Origin: Inia geoffrensis
Lineage: Eukaryota; Chordata; Mammalia; Artiodactyla; Iniidae
Direction of reading: 5' to 3'
Assembly: GCA_036417435.1 (NCBI GenBank)
Contig: CM070912.1
Coordinates: 25,532,055-25,596,054 of the forward strand
DNA length: 64,000 bases
The notes beneath the pieces are model-generated. The model did not search any database, was not told the origin of the DNA, and saw only the letters and a list, made by a program, of their open reading frames with translations. The translations under genes were made by a program, and so were the position numbers. Positions 52,520-64,000 of this stretch are shown here, in pieces. Numbering within the stretch: position 1 is the stretch's first letter; every line of letters starts with the position of its first letter.

Positions 52520-52760
52520 ACAGTGGGTGAGAGCACAGATTCTGCTGACAGGCTGCAAGTGTGAATCCTGACTCTACTTCTTATTGGCCGTGCGAGTTAC
52601 CCAGATGAGTCTCCTCATCTGTAGGTGGGGGCCCCTCTCCTTGAGCTGCAGTGAGCAACGGACGGGGAGTACGGTGACGTCCTCAGGACGGGACGCGCGT
52701 GGCGGGAGTGTCATTTCAGCAAAAGTAGTCACTACCATTAGTGCTATTAATATTTATTAT
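52520..52760 (+). mobile_element. MIR
   Basis: AGCACAGATTCTGCTGACAG, AATCCTGACTCTACTTCTTA and AGTCTCCTCATCTGTAGGTG, in tandem with the previous MIR. Confidence 0.78.
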
Positions 52761-53163
52761 TAAGTGCCTGGAAATCCCTGCTCAGGGGGTGTTGACTAGG
52801 AAAGGATAAATTAATAAGCTATAAAATAAACAAACCTACCAATAAAAATCCATGTAACACCCAGCCAAAGAAAAGGAACTTCATGTCCATTGCCCAGGTG
52901 GGGAAAGTGAGGCTCAGAGCACTGAAGTGACCTTCTCAAGGCTGCACAGCTAGTGGGGGGTAGGGGGTTGGTCAATCTCCAACATCCTTGATTTGCCCGT
53001 CCATCTGCCCAGTATGGAATCAAAGCCCAGGCCCTGGAACCCGGCCCTCAGGGGTGGACCTCTCCCAGGGAGGCTGCCTCTTAGCAGGAAAGCAAGATAA
53101 CAGAAGTGCAAGTTCACCCTCCTGGGAAGACTAGGTAAGACCCTGCGCCCGCCCGCTCTCCTA

Positions 53164-55132
<1,969 letters not shown>

Positions 55133-55259
55133 CTAGCACACAGCAGGCACTCACTAAACACCCAGGGAATGAACTGGATAAACCAATGACCAGAAGCCAA
55201 AAGCCCGGGCCATTTCCACCAACATTCTCCATGGGACACCAGATGGCATTCTCAGGGTC

Positions 55260-55600
55260 CCTCAACATCACCAAGCATGATCCCACCTCCGGATCTTTGT
55301 TCTTGCAGTTCCCTCTGCCCGAAATGACCTTCCTATCCAGACAGTGGTTACTCCCTCTTCCTGTTCCAAAAGGCTGCCCTACCCAAAACAGCCCTGCTAC
55401 TTCCCTCCAACCTTTTATCCTGGTTTATTTTTCTTCATAACACCTAACACTACCTTACATTGTAAGATTATAGGTGCTTATTGTCTGTCTCCTGCAGTGT
55501 GAAATGCAAACTCCACAAAGGCAAGGACTTTTGTACACGGCTGTATCCTCAGGGCCTAGCATGACCCCGGGCACATAGGAGCACCGAGACCTCGTGTAAG
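55260..55600 (+). mobile_element. L2 3' end
   Basis: GTTCCCTCTGCCCGAAATGA, AACTCCACAAAGGCAAGGAC and TATCCTCAGGGCCTAGCATG. Confidence 0.78.
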
Positions 55601-56359
55601 TCACCTCCTCTCCCCATGCCTCCGACATCTCATCAGTGAAATGGATGTGGAGGGTTCGTGCTACTGTTGAAAGCTCCTTCCAGCTCAGAGTATAGGGTTT
55701 TATACCCACAGGAAAGGAACATAGGTTTTCAAAAAAAAAAAAAAAGAAAGAAAAAGAAAAAAAAAGGAAAACAAACAGCCAAGGGTCCCCTAAAGGCTAC
55801 TCCCTTCCCCTCAAAGTCAGACCTGCCTTAAACCTTGCAGTGGGGCCAGGGATTTCAATTCCCAGGCAGTCGGAATTTGGGTTCGGTTGTTTGAGACAGC
55901 AGCACCTCACTTCCCTCGCCAGGGAAAAGGAAGGACCCCTGAATAATCCAAGGCTGGGCTGCGTGGCTTAGGAGGGGAAAGATCAACAGGTGGATCTCCA
56001 TGCCCTGCCCACCTGTTGGCCCCCGAGCAGTGCCAGTTGTTGCCAGAGCAGGCTAATAACATCCGCTCTGAGATCACCTGGTATACACCACCAAAGCAAT
56101 CTGGAAAACCGTGCACCCCAGCAGATGGGCAAAAGTCTCTACCCCATGCTAGTCCCAGGCGCCAAGAGCCATTAAAGGCTTTCCCTAGGGGAAACAAATT
56201 GCCTGGGACCGCATTCTTGAGCTCAGGGCAGATGTCCGGCAATCAGGAGATTGCGGAGTGGCCAAGATTCTGGTGTGGATGCGGTCCAGGGTATTTTCAG
56301 GGTCTCAGCTGCCTCATTTCTTTGTTACCTATTAAAAGGTCCTACATCTTAAAAATTAA

Positions 56360-56580
56360 ATCCATAAGCTCTGCCTGTTTATCAGCTGTGTGACCCTGAG
56401 CTGTGATGTCACCTCAGCTCTCCAACGGAGCCTCTGTTTTTCCATCTATAAAATGGGGATCATGATACATATTCGCAGGGCTTCTGGCAGCAAGGAATCA
56501 GGCACTTGTGCAGAGTGCTTAGCCCTGTGCCTGGGGCACAGTAAAATGCAGCAGATGGTGGCTGTTTTATTTCTTGTTTC
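56360..56580 (+). mobile_element. MIR
   Basis: TATCAGCTGTGTGACCCTGA, CCATCTATAAAATGGGGATC and GTGCTTAGCCCTGTGCCTGG. Confidence 0.82.
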
Positions 56581-56869
56581 AGGACTTGGTCCAAACTCCT
56601 TGGACTATTTTTCCAAAGAGTCTGTTAACTGGGTCCCAAGAACAAGGCGCTGGAAAGCAGAGCTGGTTCCTGTTCTGGTTCTGACATTACCGAGCGAGGT
56701 GACCCTGAGGGAAGACACAGAAATTTTCCGGGATCTTTGGCCAAGAGGGAGGTTAGGTGCTCAAAAAGCCACTGACACCCAATCCCTGGGATGGCTGCAC
56801 ACACAGGTCCCCTCCTCCAGGTAGGGATGACATACTTGCCTCTTAGCCAGAGATTCTTCTCACTCAAAA

Positions 56870-57240
56870 CTCTCTAAACACATCCATGCAGAGGAACAGT
56901 ATTCAGCCATAAAAAGGAATGAAGTGCTGACGCCCACTACGACATGGACGAACCCAGAAAACATGATGCTAAGTAAAAGGAGACAGACACGGAGGCCACA
57001 TGTGTTATATGATTCCATTTAAATGAAATACCCAGAAAAGGCAAATCTACAGAGACAGAAGGGTGCCCGGGGATGGGGTGGGGACCAGGGGGGATGGGAG
57101 TGACTGCCAGTAAGTACAGGGCTTCCTTCTGGGGTGATGACAGTAGAGATGGTTGGCCAACCTTGTGAATATACTAAACACCACTGAACTGTACACATAA
57201 AAGTGGTGAATTATATGTCAATAAAAATAATAAACTTTTT
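56870..57240 (+). mobile_element. Old LINE-1 3' end
   Basis: GTATTCAGCCATAAAAAGGA, ATATGATTCCATTTAAATGA and CCACTGAACTGTACACATAA to an A-rich end. Confidence 0.87.
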
Positions 57241-57470
57241 GAACTTCCCTGGTGGCGCAGTGGTTGAGAGTCCGCCTGCCGATGCAGGGGACGTGGGTTC
57301 GTGTCCCGGTCCGGGAAGATCCCACATGCCGCGGAGCGGCTGGGCCTGTGAGCCATGGCCGCTGAGCCCGCGCGTCCGGAGCCTGTGCTCCGCAGCGGGG
57401 GAGGCCACAGCGGTGAGAGGCCCGCGTACCGCAAAAAAATAATAATAATAATAATAAATAAAAAAAAAAA
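57241..57470 (+). mobile_element. Short-form cetacean tRNA-derived SINE (CHR type)
   Basis: Directly follows the L1 tail. ACTTCCCTGGTGGCGCAGTG through to GCGTACCGCAAAAAAATAAT and a TAA-rich tail. Confidence 0.94.
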
Positions 57471-57479
57471 TCTCTCCAA

Positions 57480-58150
57480 TATCAGTCTATTTTACTCAGT
57501 ATAGAAGCCAAAGTCTTGACTCAGGCTCAGGGGCCACCTGATTCATAAACGTCCCTTTTCTGAACTCTTGTGCCCTCCTCTCCTACCACTCTCCCACCTT
57601 CTTCCCTCTGTTCCAGCCCCGCTTGCCTCCATGATTATTCCTTTTTGGGGCAGCACAGTCCTGCCTCAGGGCCTCTCACTCTTCCCTCTCCCTGGTCAGG
57701 CCCCTGACCACCATTAGGTTAAGACTCAAGTATCACCTTCTCAGTGCTCTGATCATCCCTTTTGTTGTTGTTGTTTGTTCTTTTGGGTTTTTTTGGCTGT
57801 GCTGTACATACAGCATGGGGGATCCTAGTTCCCTGACCAGGGATCGAACCTGTGCTCCCTGCAGTGGAAGCACAGAGTCTTAACCACTGGACCGCCAGGG
57901 AAGTCCCCTGATCATCCTATTTAAAAACTGCAAGCCCTCCCCTATCACTCTAACCAGAACCTTTTGTTCCCATAGCACTTATGACAGTTTAGCATACTAT
58001 ACATTTATCATGCCTGGTGTGCATTATCTGTCTCTCCCAGTTAGAATGAATGAACACCCCATGAGCGTGCAGATTATTGTCTTTAGTATTCACTGCTCTA
58101 TCATCAGTGCCTAGGACAGCACCTGGATCATGGCAGATACCCCAAGAAAT
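57480..58150 (+). mobile_element. L2 3' part interrupted by a SINE
   Basis: CCTCAGGGCCTCTCACTCTT, CATAGCACTTATGACAGTTT and ATCATCAGTGCCTAGGACAG. Confidence 0.75.
57759..57907 (-). mobile_element. tRNA-derived SINE fragment nested in L2
   Basis: Reverse copy: GATCCTAGTTCCCTGACCAG, CCACTGGACCGCCAGGGAAG, with TSD CTGATCATCC at 57749-57758 and 57908-57917. Confidence 0.93.
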
Positions 58151-58156
58151 GTTTGT

Positions 58157-58231
58157 GGGTAGGCGGATGGATGGGTGGGTAGACAGGTGGATGGAGAGGT
58201 AGGCAGATGGATGGGTAGGCAGGTGGATGGA
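58157..58231. repeat. Degenerate GGAT/GGTA repeat
   Basis: Units such as GGATGGATGGGTGGGTAGAC recur imperfectly. Confidence 0.85.
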
Positions 58232-58944
58232 TTTGCCCAAGGGCGAGAAAGCACACACTCAAGGGTGTCTCTTCAGCAACAGAGGAAATCAGGCCTCAGG
58301 CATCCCACCACCGGAATATCCCAGCTCCACTGGCCCAACTGATAGGGTGGCTGCTGGCGGCACAGGAAGCGCCTTAAGAGGGAGAAACATCGCGTGGCCC
58401 CCGTCAGATCCACATCATCCCCTTCTTCAGGAAGCAGAGGTCACTCATTCATCCATCAGTTATTAATTGGGTACCTACTGTGTGCCAGGCACTGTGTGAG
58501 GCAGCCTGGGAGATCCTGAGACGCACAGTCTAGTGGGGAACAGATATGCACCAGAGTCTCTCTAGCACGAGTGTCTGCAAGCGTGTGGAGGCGGCCGGAG
58601 AGCTGGGGTTTGCTACAGCCTTATAAAGGGTGAGGGTCCAGGATGCGAAAAATCCTTCTCAAACAAGGAAGACTACTGGCCCCCTCTAAGTGCTAAAAGA
58701 GCCTCCCCACATGCTGAGAAATGGGGCAGATGACGGAACCAACTTCCCCAGCCCAACCCCTAAAAATCTGCCATCTCTCCATGAGGACATCTGTTCCTTC
58801 TGCCTGGTCGGCATCCACTCTTGTTGCTGGTAACAACACGTCAGCTTTCCTTTGGGGAGCTGAACCTCCCCCAACCTCAGTCCATGAGCTTCGGCCACAG
58901 ATGAACTGCCCATACGGGACCCGACCCCAATCTCCAAAGAAGCT

Positions 58945-59605
58945 ACATGACCCAGGCCTGGCCAATCCAAGCGTCTCTGCTCCCTGGCCCCAGTGATTCA
59001 GGGACAAGCATGCAGCCAACCGCAACCAATGAGACTCAACCCCACAGCTTTGCAGGGACTAATGGGAAAAGGGGAGCTCTCTCCTTGGTTACTGTGGTTA
59101 CTGAGATGACAGAATCAACTGTAATCACATGGCGAGTTCCCATCTGACAAAGAAACCACCATGGAGAAAGCAGAGCTGGGAGACAGAGGAGGAATTATAC
59201 CCGGCATTATCACTGGAGCACCTAGGTCCAGCCACACCCAAAACCCCAGTCGTGCTTAAAACCAGCACCTTCCTAGACTTTTCAGTTTTGTGACTCAAAA
59301 ATCTCCCTTTCAGGCCTCCCTGGTGGCGCAGTGGTTGAGAGTCCGCCTGCCAATGCAGGGGACGCGGGTTCGTGCCCCGGTCCGGGAAGATCCCACATGC
59401 CGCGGAGCGGCTGGGCCCGTGAGCCGTGGCCACTGGGCCTGCGCGTCCGGAGCCTGTGCTCCGCAACGGGAGAGGCCACAACAAACAGTGAGAGGCCCAT
59501 GTACCGCAAAAAAAAAAAAAAAATCTCCCTTTCATTTTTTTTTTTACTCTAGTGGACCTAACGTTAGGTTTCTGCCACTTGCAAGATAGTTCCTGACTAA
59601 TACAG
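58945..59605 (+). mobile_element. Ancient LTR-like repeat split by a SINE
   Basis: GGCCTGGCCAATCCAAGCGT, AACCAATGAGACTCAACCCC and, beyond the SINE, GTTTCTGCCACTTGCAAGAT. I recognise the family from related phrases but not its name. A relative lies at 49775. Confidence 0.55.
59313..59520 (+). mobile_element. Short-form cetacean tRNA-derived SINE (CHR type)
   Basis: Nested in the LTR-like repeat with TSD AAATCTCCCTTTCA at about 59299-59312 and 59521-59534. A CAAA duplication gives ACAACAAACAGTGAG near the tail. Confidence 0.95.
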
Positions 59606-59624
59606 TTTATTTAAATCTTCTGGC

Positions 59625-59850
59625 CATTCATTTAGTCAGTCATTCCTCTACATACACGTAGTGAGTGGGTACCATTTGCCAAGTCCTCTACGTTCTAGGG
59701 ATACAAGCAAAAAAAGACAAGGTCCATGTATGTTCTGGTCAGCAGAGAACTGCACAACAGGTAATTAGCGTATGGAATGATAATTATTCTAAAGAAGGGA
59801 CGGACATACAAGGCACAGAGAAGGCAAGAAGCTCACACATCTTCCAAGAG
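59625..59850 (+). mobile_element. L2 fragment
   Basis: CCATTCATTTAGTCAGTCAT, CTACGTTCTAGGGATACAAG. Confidence 0.7.
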
Positions 59851-60749
59851 AGCAAATGTTAGATACTGACAGGGATGCTATTTTAGGAAAGTGCACTAGG
59901 TGGACATGAGGACACGATAAATGCCAGGCTCTATATTCCAGAAAAACAGTCCCATCAATCCTGCCACATGGCATCCTTATTCCTGCCTGACCTCCCCAGG
60001 CCTCTGTCTTCCATCATACCTACCAGTGGGTAAACACCACATCATCCTTGAAGTGCAGGAATTCACCAGTGGAAAGCACACGCAAACACCTTCCAAGGGA
60101 ACCGAAGGCCACATATTTTATCCTAATGTAGTCAGAGGCTTCAGTGTCTCAGTCTGGGCCAAGGTCCCCGACTGACCCCCGGGCTCATCTGTTTCATGCC
60201 AAACAGCTGAACCAACACCATCTCTGGAAGCCCATCATCACCCAAAAACTTTATGGCAAATTCGAGGTCAAGAAAAGCCAGTCCCACTCTTAAGCATCTC
60301 TTGCTGTGGCCTCCTAATGGAAGCCAGGGCAGGAGATGATATTTGAAGGGTTAGCAGTGTGGGTGACAAGCTGGAAACTGCAGGTTTTGTCAGAGGATCT
60401 GATGTACAGAGCAAAGGGTTACGGGTAAAGTGGGAAAGGTCCCCTTCGTCCTACGTGTAACACAACCCACCGGCTAAACCTTACTGCCTGATCCTTCTGA
60501 CTGCAGATCTTTTCCTATTTAAAAAAATGCAATCCAAATGCCTTGAATTTCTGTGTGGTTTGCTATCACTTGCATAAAAGTAGAGTAAATAAAAGAGATG
60601 TTTAAGTTTGATTACATTTTATTGCATATAGTCCATGTTACGCTGGTATACATGCAGGCTCTCTCTGGAAATACACAAAAGAAACCGGTATGGAGAAGGA
60701 AGCTAGGTGATGGGGGTCTGCGGAGAGAAAGAGCAGTGCCTTTCACTGC

Positions 60750-60973
60750 AGACTGGCGGTTCTCAACTGGGGGACATTTGGCAATGTTTGGAGACAATCA
60801 AAAATTGACTGTCATAACTGGGGAGTTAGGGGGGAGAGGTACCACTTGGCGTCTAGTGGGTAGAGGCCAGGGATGCTGCTAAGCATCCTACAATGCACAG
60901 GACAGCACCACAACAAAGACACAATGAATTATTGGGTCCCAAACGTCAGCAGTGCTGGGGTTGAGAAACGCAG
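60750..60973 (+). mobile_element. MER20-like hAT-Charlie fossil
   Basis: GGCGGTTCTCAACTGGGGGA, GCGTCTAGTGGGTAGAGGCC, GCATCCTACAATGCACAGGA. Confidence 0.88.
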
Positions 60974-61607
60974 ATGCAGACCCTCTTTGGAACAGCTTTA
61001 ACTATTTTTACCATGCGAATGCATTACTTTCTGTTTTTAAATTAAAATGTATCATATATACAATAAGGACTATTTAGCAGTTGTATTTAATACATAGAGA
61101 CTATTTAACAGTTAAAAAAAATAGAACGAACATCCTCTATACCATCCAGTCTTATATTTTTACTTTGGAAAAAAGCCAAGAGAGTCACTAAGGACCTGGG
61201 GAAAGCTGGAGAGACTGGAGTACGAAAAGAATCAGACAGCAGACCCTTCCAGCCTGGAATGCTGGAGGGGAGCTGGAGGGGATCTTAGGGAACACTGAAT
61301 CTCAGAACAGCTAAAAGACGTCGCTGCTTGGGCCAACTCCAGTCAATTGGCAGCAGTCACCTGGAGGGTTGCTTGAACATAACTCAGTGGGAGAGAGCAC
61401 CACGACAGACCAGGGGTGTCTGCTGCGGTATGGGGGCGGGGGAGGGCAGGGCCCGAATGTCACATCCCTGGGGCCTAACCCCTTCATCTTTCAGGCTCAA
61501 AAACCCAGAGGCAGGGAGGTGAAATGACCGCTGCAGGTCACACCATGAGCTGGCAGGAGAATTCAGCAGGGGTCCTGGCTCTCTGCAAAACATTCCATTC
61601 CTCTAAG

Positions 61608-61930
61608 CCAGGGCTCAGCCAACTATGGCCTGTGGTCTACCCATCTGTGTCTGGGCCCATGAGCTTAGGATGGATTTTATATTTTTAAAGGATCAAAAAA
61701 AAATCAAAATATTTCATGACACATGAAGAGTGTATAAAATTCAGATTTCAGTGTCTATAAAGTAATGTTTACAGGAACACCGCTACACCCATTCATTCCG
61801 TGTTATCCACAGCCACTCCTGCACTACACGGGCAGAGGTGAGCAGCTGCAACAGAGATCGCACGGCTCGGAACACCCAAAATATTTGCTAGCTGGTCCTA
61901 TACAGAAAATGTTTGCTTACTCCTCCTTTT
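61608..61930 (-). mobile_element. hAT-Charlie-like fossil
   Basis: GCCAACTATGGCCTGTGGTC, ACAGCCACTCCTGCACTACA and AAATATTTGCTAGCTGGTCC: same family as 41525 in the opposite orientation. Confidence 0.75.
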
Positions 61931-61933
61931 CCC

Positions 61934-62100
61934 CAGCGTTTCTCAAACTCTAATGTGCCTACAAATCACCCACGGGGAGACTGCTAATACTCAGTTCTGT
62001 CTCAGCCTGGTCTGGGGCGAGGCCTGAGAATCTGCATTTCTAATACGCAACCCCGTGGTGCCGGTGCGGCTGGTCCATGGGCCCCACTGTTGGGGACAAA
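61934..62100 (-). mobile_element. MER5A-like hAT fossil, reverse
   Basis: GCGTTTCTCAAACTCTAATG, GAGGCCTGAGAATCTGCATT and GGCTGGTCCATGGGCCCCAC. Confidence 0.82.
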
Positions 62101-62104
62101 GCGT

Positions 62105-62276
62105 GGATCCCAAACCAAGAGCATCAGCAGCACCTGGGAACATGTCAGAAATGCAAATAAATACTCAGGGCCCACCTAGACCGACTGGATCTGAAACTCA
62201 GAGCGGGGCCCAGTGAGCTGCATTTTAACAAGCTCTCCGGGTGACTGGGAGGCCCACACACGTTTGAGCATCACTG
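62105..62276 (+). mobile_element. MER5A-like hAT fossil, forward
   Basis: GAGCATCAGCAGCACCTGGG, ATCTGAAACTCAGAGCGGGG, GCATTTTAACAAGCTCTCCG and CACGTTTGAGCATCACTG. Confidence 0.85.
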
Positions 62277-62943
62277 ATTTCCACCACACTGCCTTGCGTG
62301 TGGGTTAAGACTCTGGGAGGCATTAAGCTGAGCCTAAAAAAATCCAGCGTCAGAATGGGTACACTTTGACAAACACTGAAAAGGCAGGAGTTTCCTTCAG
62401 CATTCCACCTGCAACTCCGCTGTGATGAAGCAGGTGGTGGCCTCACAGAAAATCCTGTTTCTAATTCATGAAAATGTGTGGTTTTAGTCATAGGACCTTC
62501 CCATAAGAATATATATTTGCCCACATAGCTAAGTAATACTTATTAGCACAACATTTTTTAAAAAGAATGACACAGTTAATAATACAAAGGCACAGAGAAA
62601 AAATAAACATGGGCGGGGGCATGATCTGAAGTCCTCCATAACCACGCTCCACTGTCAACTGAGCTTAAAGGGTTTCCACAGTCCATACTGTCTCCTGGTT
62701 TGGGGCCAGCTTTGGAAAATAGTTAACTCACACTATTGTCTTTAAACTTCTCAAAGTTGGCCAGCTAGGGAGAGACCCGTTACAGTACCCCAAGACATGC
62801 ATATGGGAACATTCAGGGCAATGTGGGTCATAACTGCAAAGAAGAGGGACCAGCCTAAAAGGCCAGCAATGAGAGATGGGTTAAGTCAACTACAGCACAT
62901 CCATGCTCTGGACAAGCATACAACATTAAAACAGACGAAGCAG

Positions 62944-63163
62944 GGCTTCCCTGGTGGCGCAGTGGTTGAGAGTCCGCCTGCTGATGCAGGGGACGCGGGT
63001 TCATGCCCCGGTCCGGGAGGATCCCACATACCGTGGAGCGGCTGGGCCTGTGAGCCATGGCTGCTGGGCCTGTGCGTCTGGAGCCTGTGCTCCGCAATGG
63101 GAGAGGCCGCAGCGGTGAGAGGCCCGCGTACCACAAAAAAAAACACACAAAAAACAAAAACAA
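62944..63163 (+). mobile_element. Short-form cetacean tRNA-derived SINE (CHR type)
   Basis: GGCTTCCCTGGTGGCGCAGT to an A/CA-rich tail with TSD ACGAAGCAG at 62935-62943 and 63164-63172. It sits in older L1-like sequence (62760-63290). Confidence 0.95.
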
Positions 63164-63394
63164 ACGAAGCAGATCTGAATGCATGAACTGAGAGGTTACA
63201 TATCAAGTCCAAAGGTCTAGAACACCATGTAAGTATGAGTCCATCTGAATACATTACAAATATTTAAAAAATATCTATATGCATAATTTTCCTAAAAAGA
63301 ATACAAAACTGTCACTTTGGAGGAAAGGGACAGATGGAGGGGAGGACAATATACTTTTCATTTCATAACTTTCTGTACAGTTTGAATTTTTTTT

Positions 63395-63545
63395 CAGTGA
63401 ATGACAAATATTTGTTGAGCACCTATTATGCACCATTTTAGGCACCAGGATACAGCAGTGAACAGAAGAAATCCCTGACATTCTAGTGGAGAGAGGCAGA
63501 CAATTCATGAAATAATAAGTGACTTTCAGAGTATGTTTGGCATTG
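63395..63545 (+). mobile_element. L2 fragment
   Basis: AAATATTTGTTGAGCACCTA, CACCAGGATACAGCAGTGAA and CATTCTAGTGGAGAGAGGCA. Confidence 0.8.
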
Positions 63546-63698
63546 CCACTTGAAGTACGGTCCACAGATCACTGCCAATCCACGGTTTGTGACCAGATGA
63601 CAGTAGATAAGGAGCTGATACCATAACGTAGCTCAGCTATGGCACCAAGCACGCATGTAGTTCAGCTGACATTTTTTTTTTCTTACCAAGACTTTCTC

Positions 63699-64000
63699 GG
63701 GACTTCCCTGGTGGCGCAGTGGTTAAGAATCCACCTGCCAATGCAGGGAACATGGGTTAAAGCCCTGGTCTGGGAAGATCCCGCATGCCGCGGAGCAACT
63801 AAGCCTGTGCGCCACAACTGCTGAGCTTGCACTCTAGAGCCTGCGAGCCACAACTACTGAAGCCCGTGCGCCTAGAGCCTGTGCTCCACAATAAGAGAAG
63901 CCGCCGCGATGGGAAGCCTGCGCACCACAACGAAGAGCAGCCCCCGCTCGCTGCAACTAGAGAAAGCCTGCGTGCAGCAACGAAGACCCAACGTAGCCAA
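63699..64000 (+). mobile_element. Long-form tRNA-derived SINE, cut by window end
   Basis: GGGACTTCCCTGGTGGCGCA, then GGTTAAGAATCCACCTGCCA through CTCGCTGCAACTAGAGAAAG to the window edge. Same long type as 45627. Confidence 0.95.

Overview
The window is mammalian nuclear DNA, most likely from a cetacean. It is intron-rich, has canonical GT-AG splice sites, and carries LINE-1, MIR, L2, MaLR LTR and hAT/Tigger fossils. It also carries at least ten well-preserved tRNA-derived SINEs whose head reads CTTCCCTGGTGGCGCAGTGG, the CHR-type SINE of whales, hippos and ruminants. Eight are a short form that I associate with cetaceans. The species is inferred from these repeats, not proven.

Two ABC-transporter genes lie tail to tail. 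ABCC6 (MRP6) enters from the left on the + strand with only its last two coding exons (113-307 and 623-731, stop at 729-731). ABCC1 (MRP1) fills almost everything else on the - strand. Its stop codon is at 9948-9950, and nineteen coding exons can be placed between 9948 and 54994. By counting back from the last exon and from their lengths, they correspond to exons 31 to 13 of the 31-exon mammalian gene. Together they encode 968 residues with no frameshift or premature stop: the end of the first core membrane domain, NBD1, the linker, the whole second core membrane domain, NBD2 and the C terminus. Both nucleotide-binding domains keep their A-loop, Walker A, Q-loop, signature, Walker B and H-loop residues. 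The known MRP1 asymmetry is visible: Asp after the Walker B Asp in NBD1, Glu in NBD2. The last 9 kb (54995-64000) is part of intron 12.

Layout: 1-731, end of ABCC6; 732-9947, intergenic region and both 3' UTRs, dominated on the left by a 2.7 kb 5'-truncated LINE-1 inserted inside an older LINE-1; 9948-19630, closely spaced exons 31-24 (NBD2 and the last transmembrane helices); 19631-31442, exons 23-20; 31443-40781, the 9.3 kb intron 19; 40782-54994, exons 19-13 (NBD1 and the end of the first core membrane domain); then intron 12.

I found no unknown gene system, RNA gene, CRISPR array or prokaryotic element. The observations most worth checking are: a (GT)20 tract 44 nt upstream of the ABCC1 exon 25 acceptor (an arrangement like the CFTR TG-tract); an LTR ending about 24 nt inside the exon 17 donor; an unidentified 100-bp A-tailed retroposed insert with an 11-bp target-site duplication; the possible Leu in the ABCC6 NBD2 signature; and several nested or inverted transposons.
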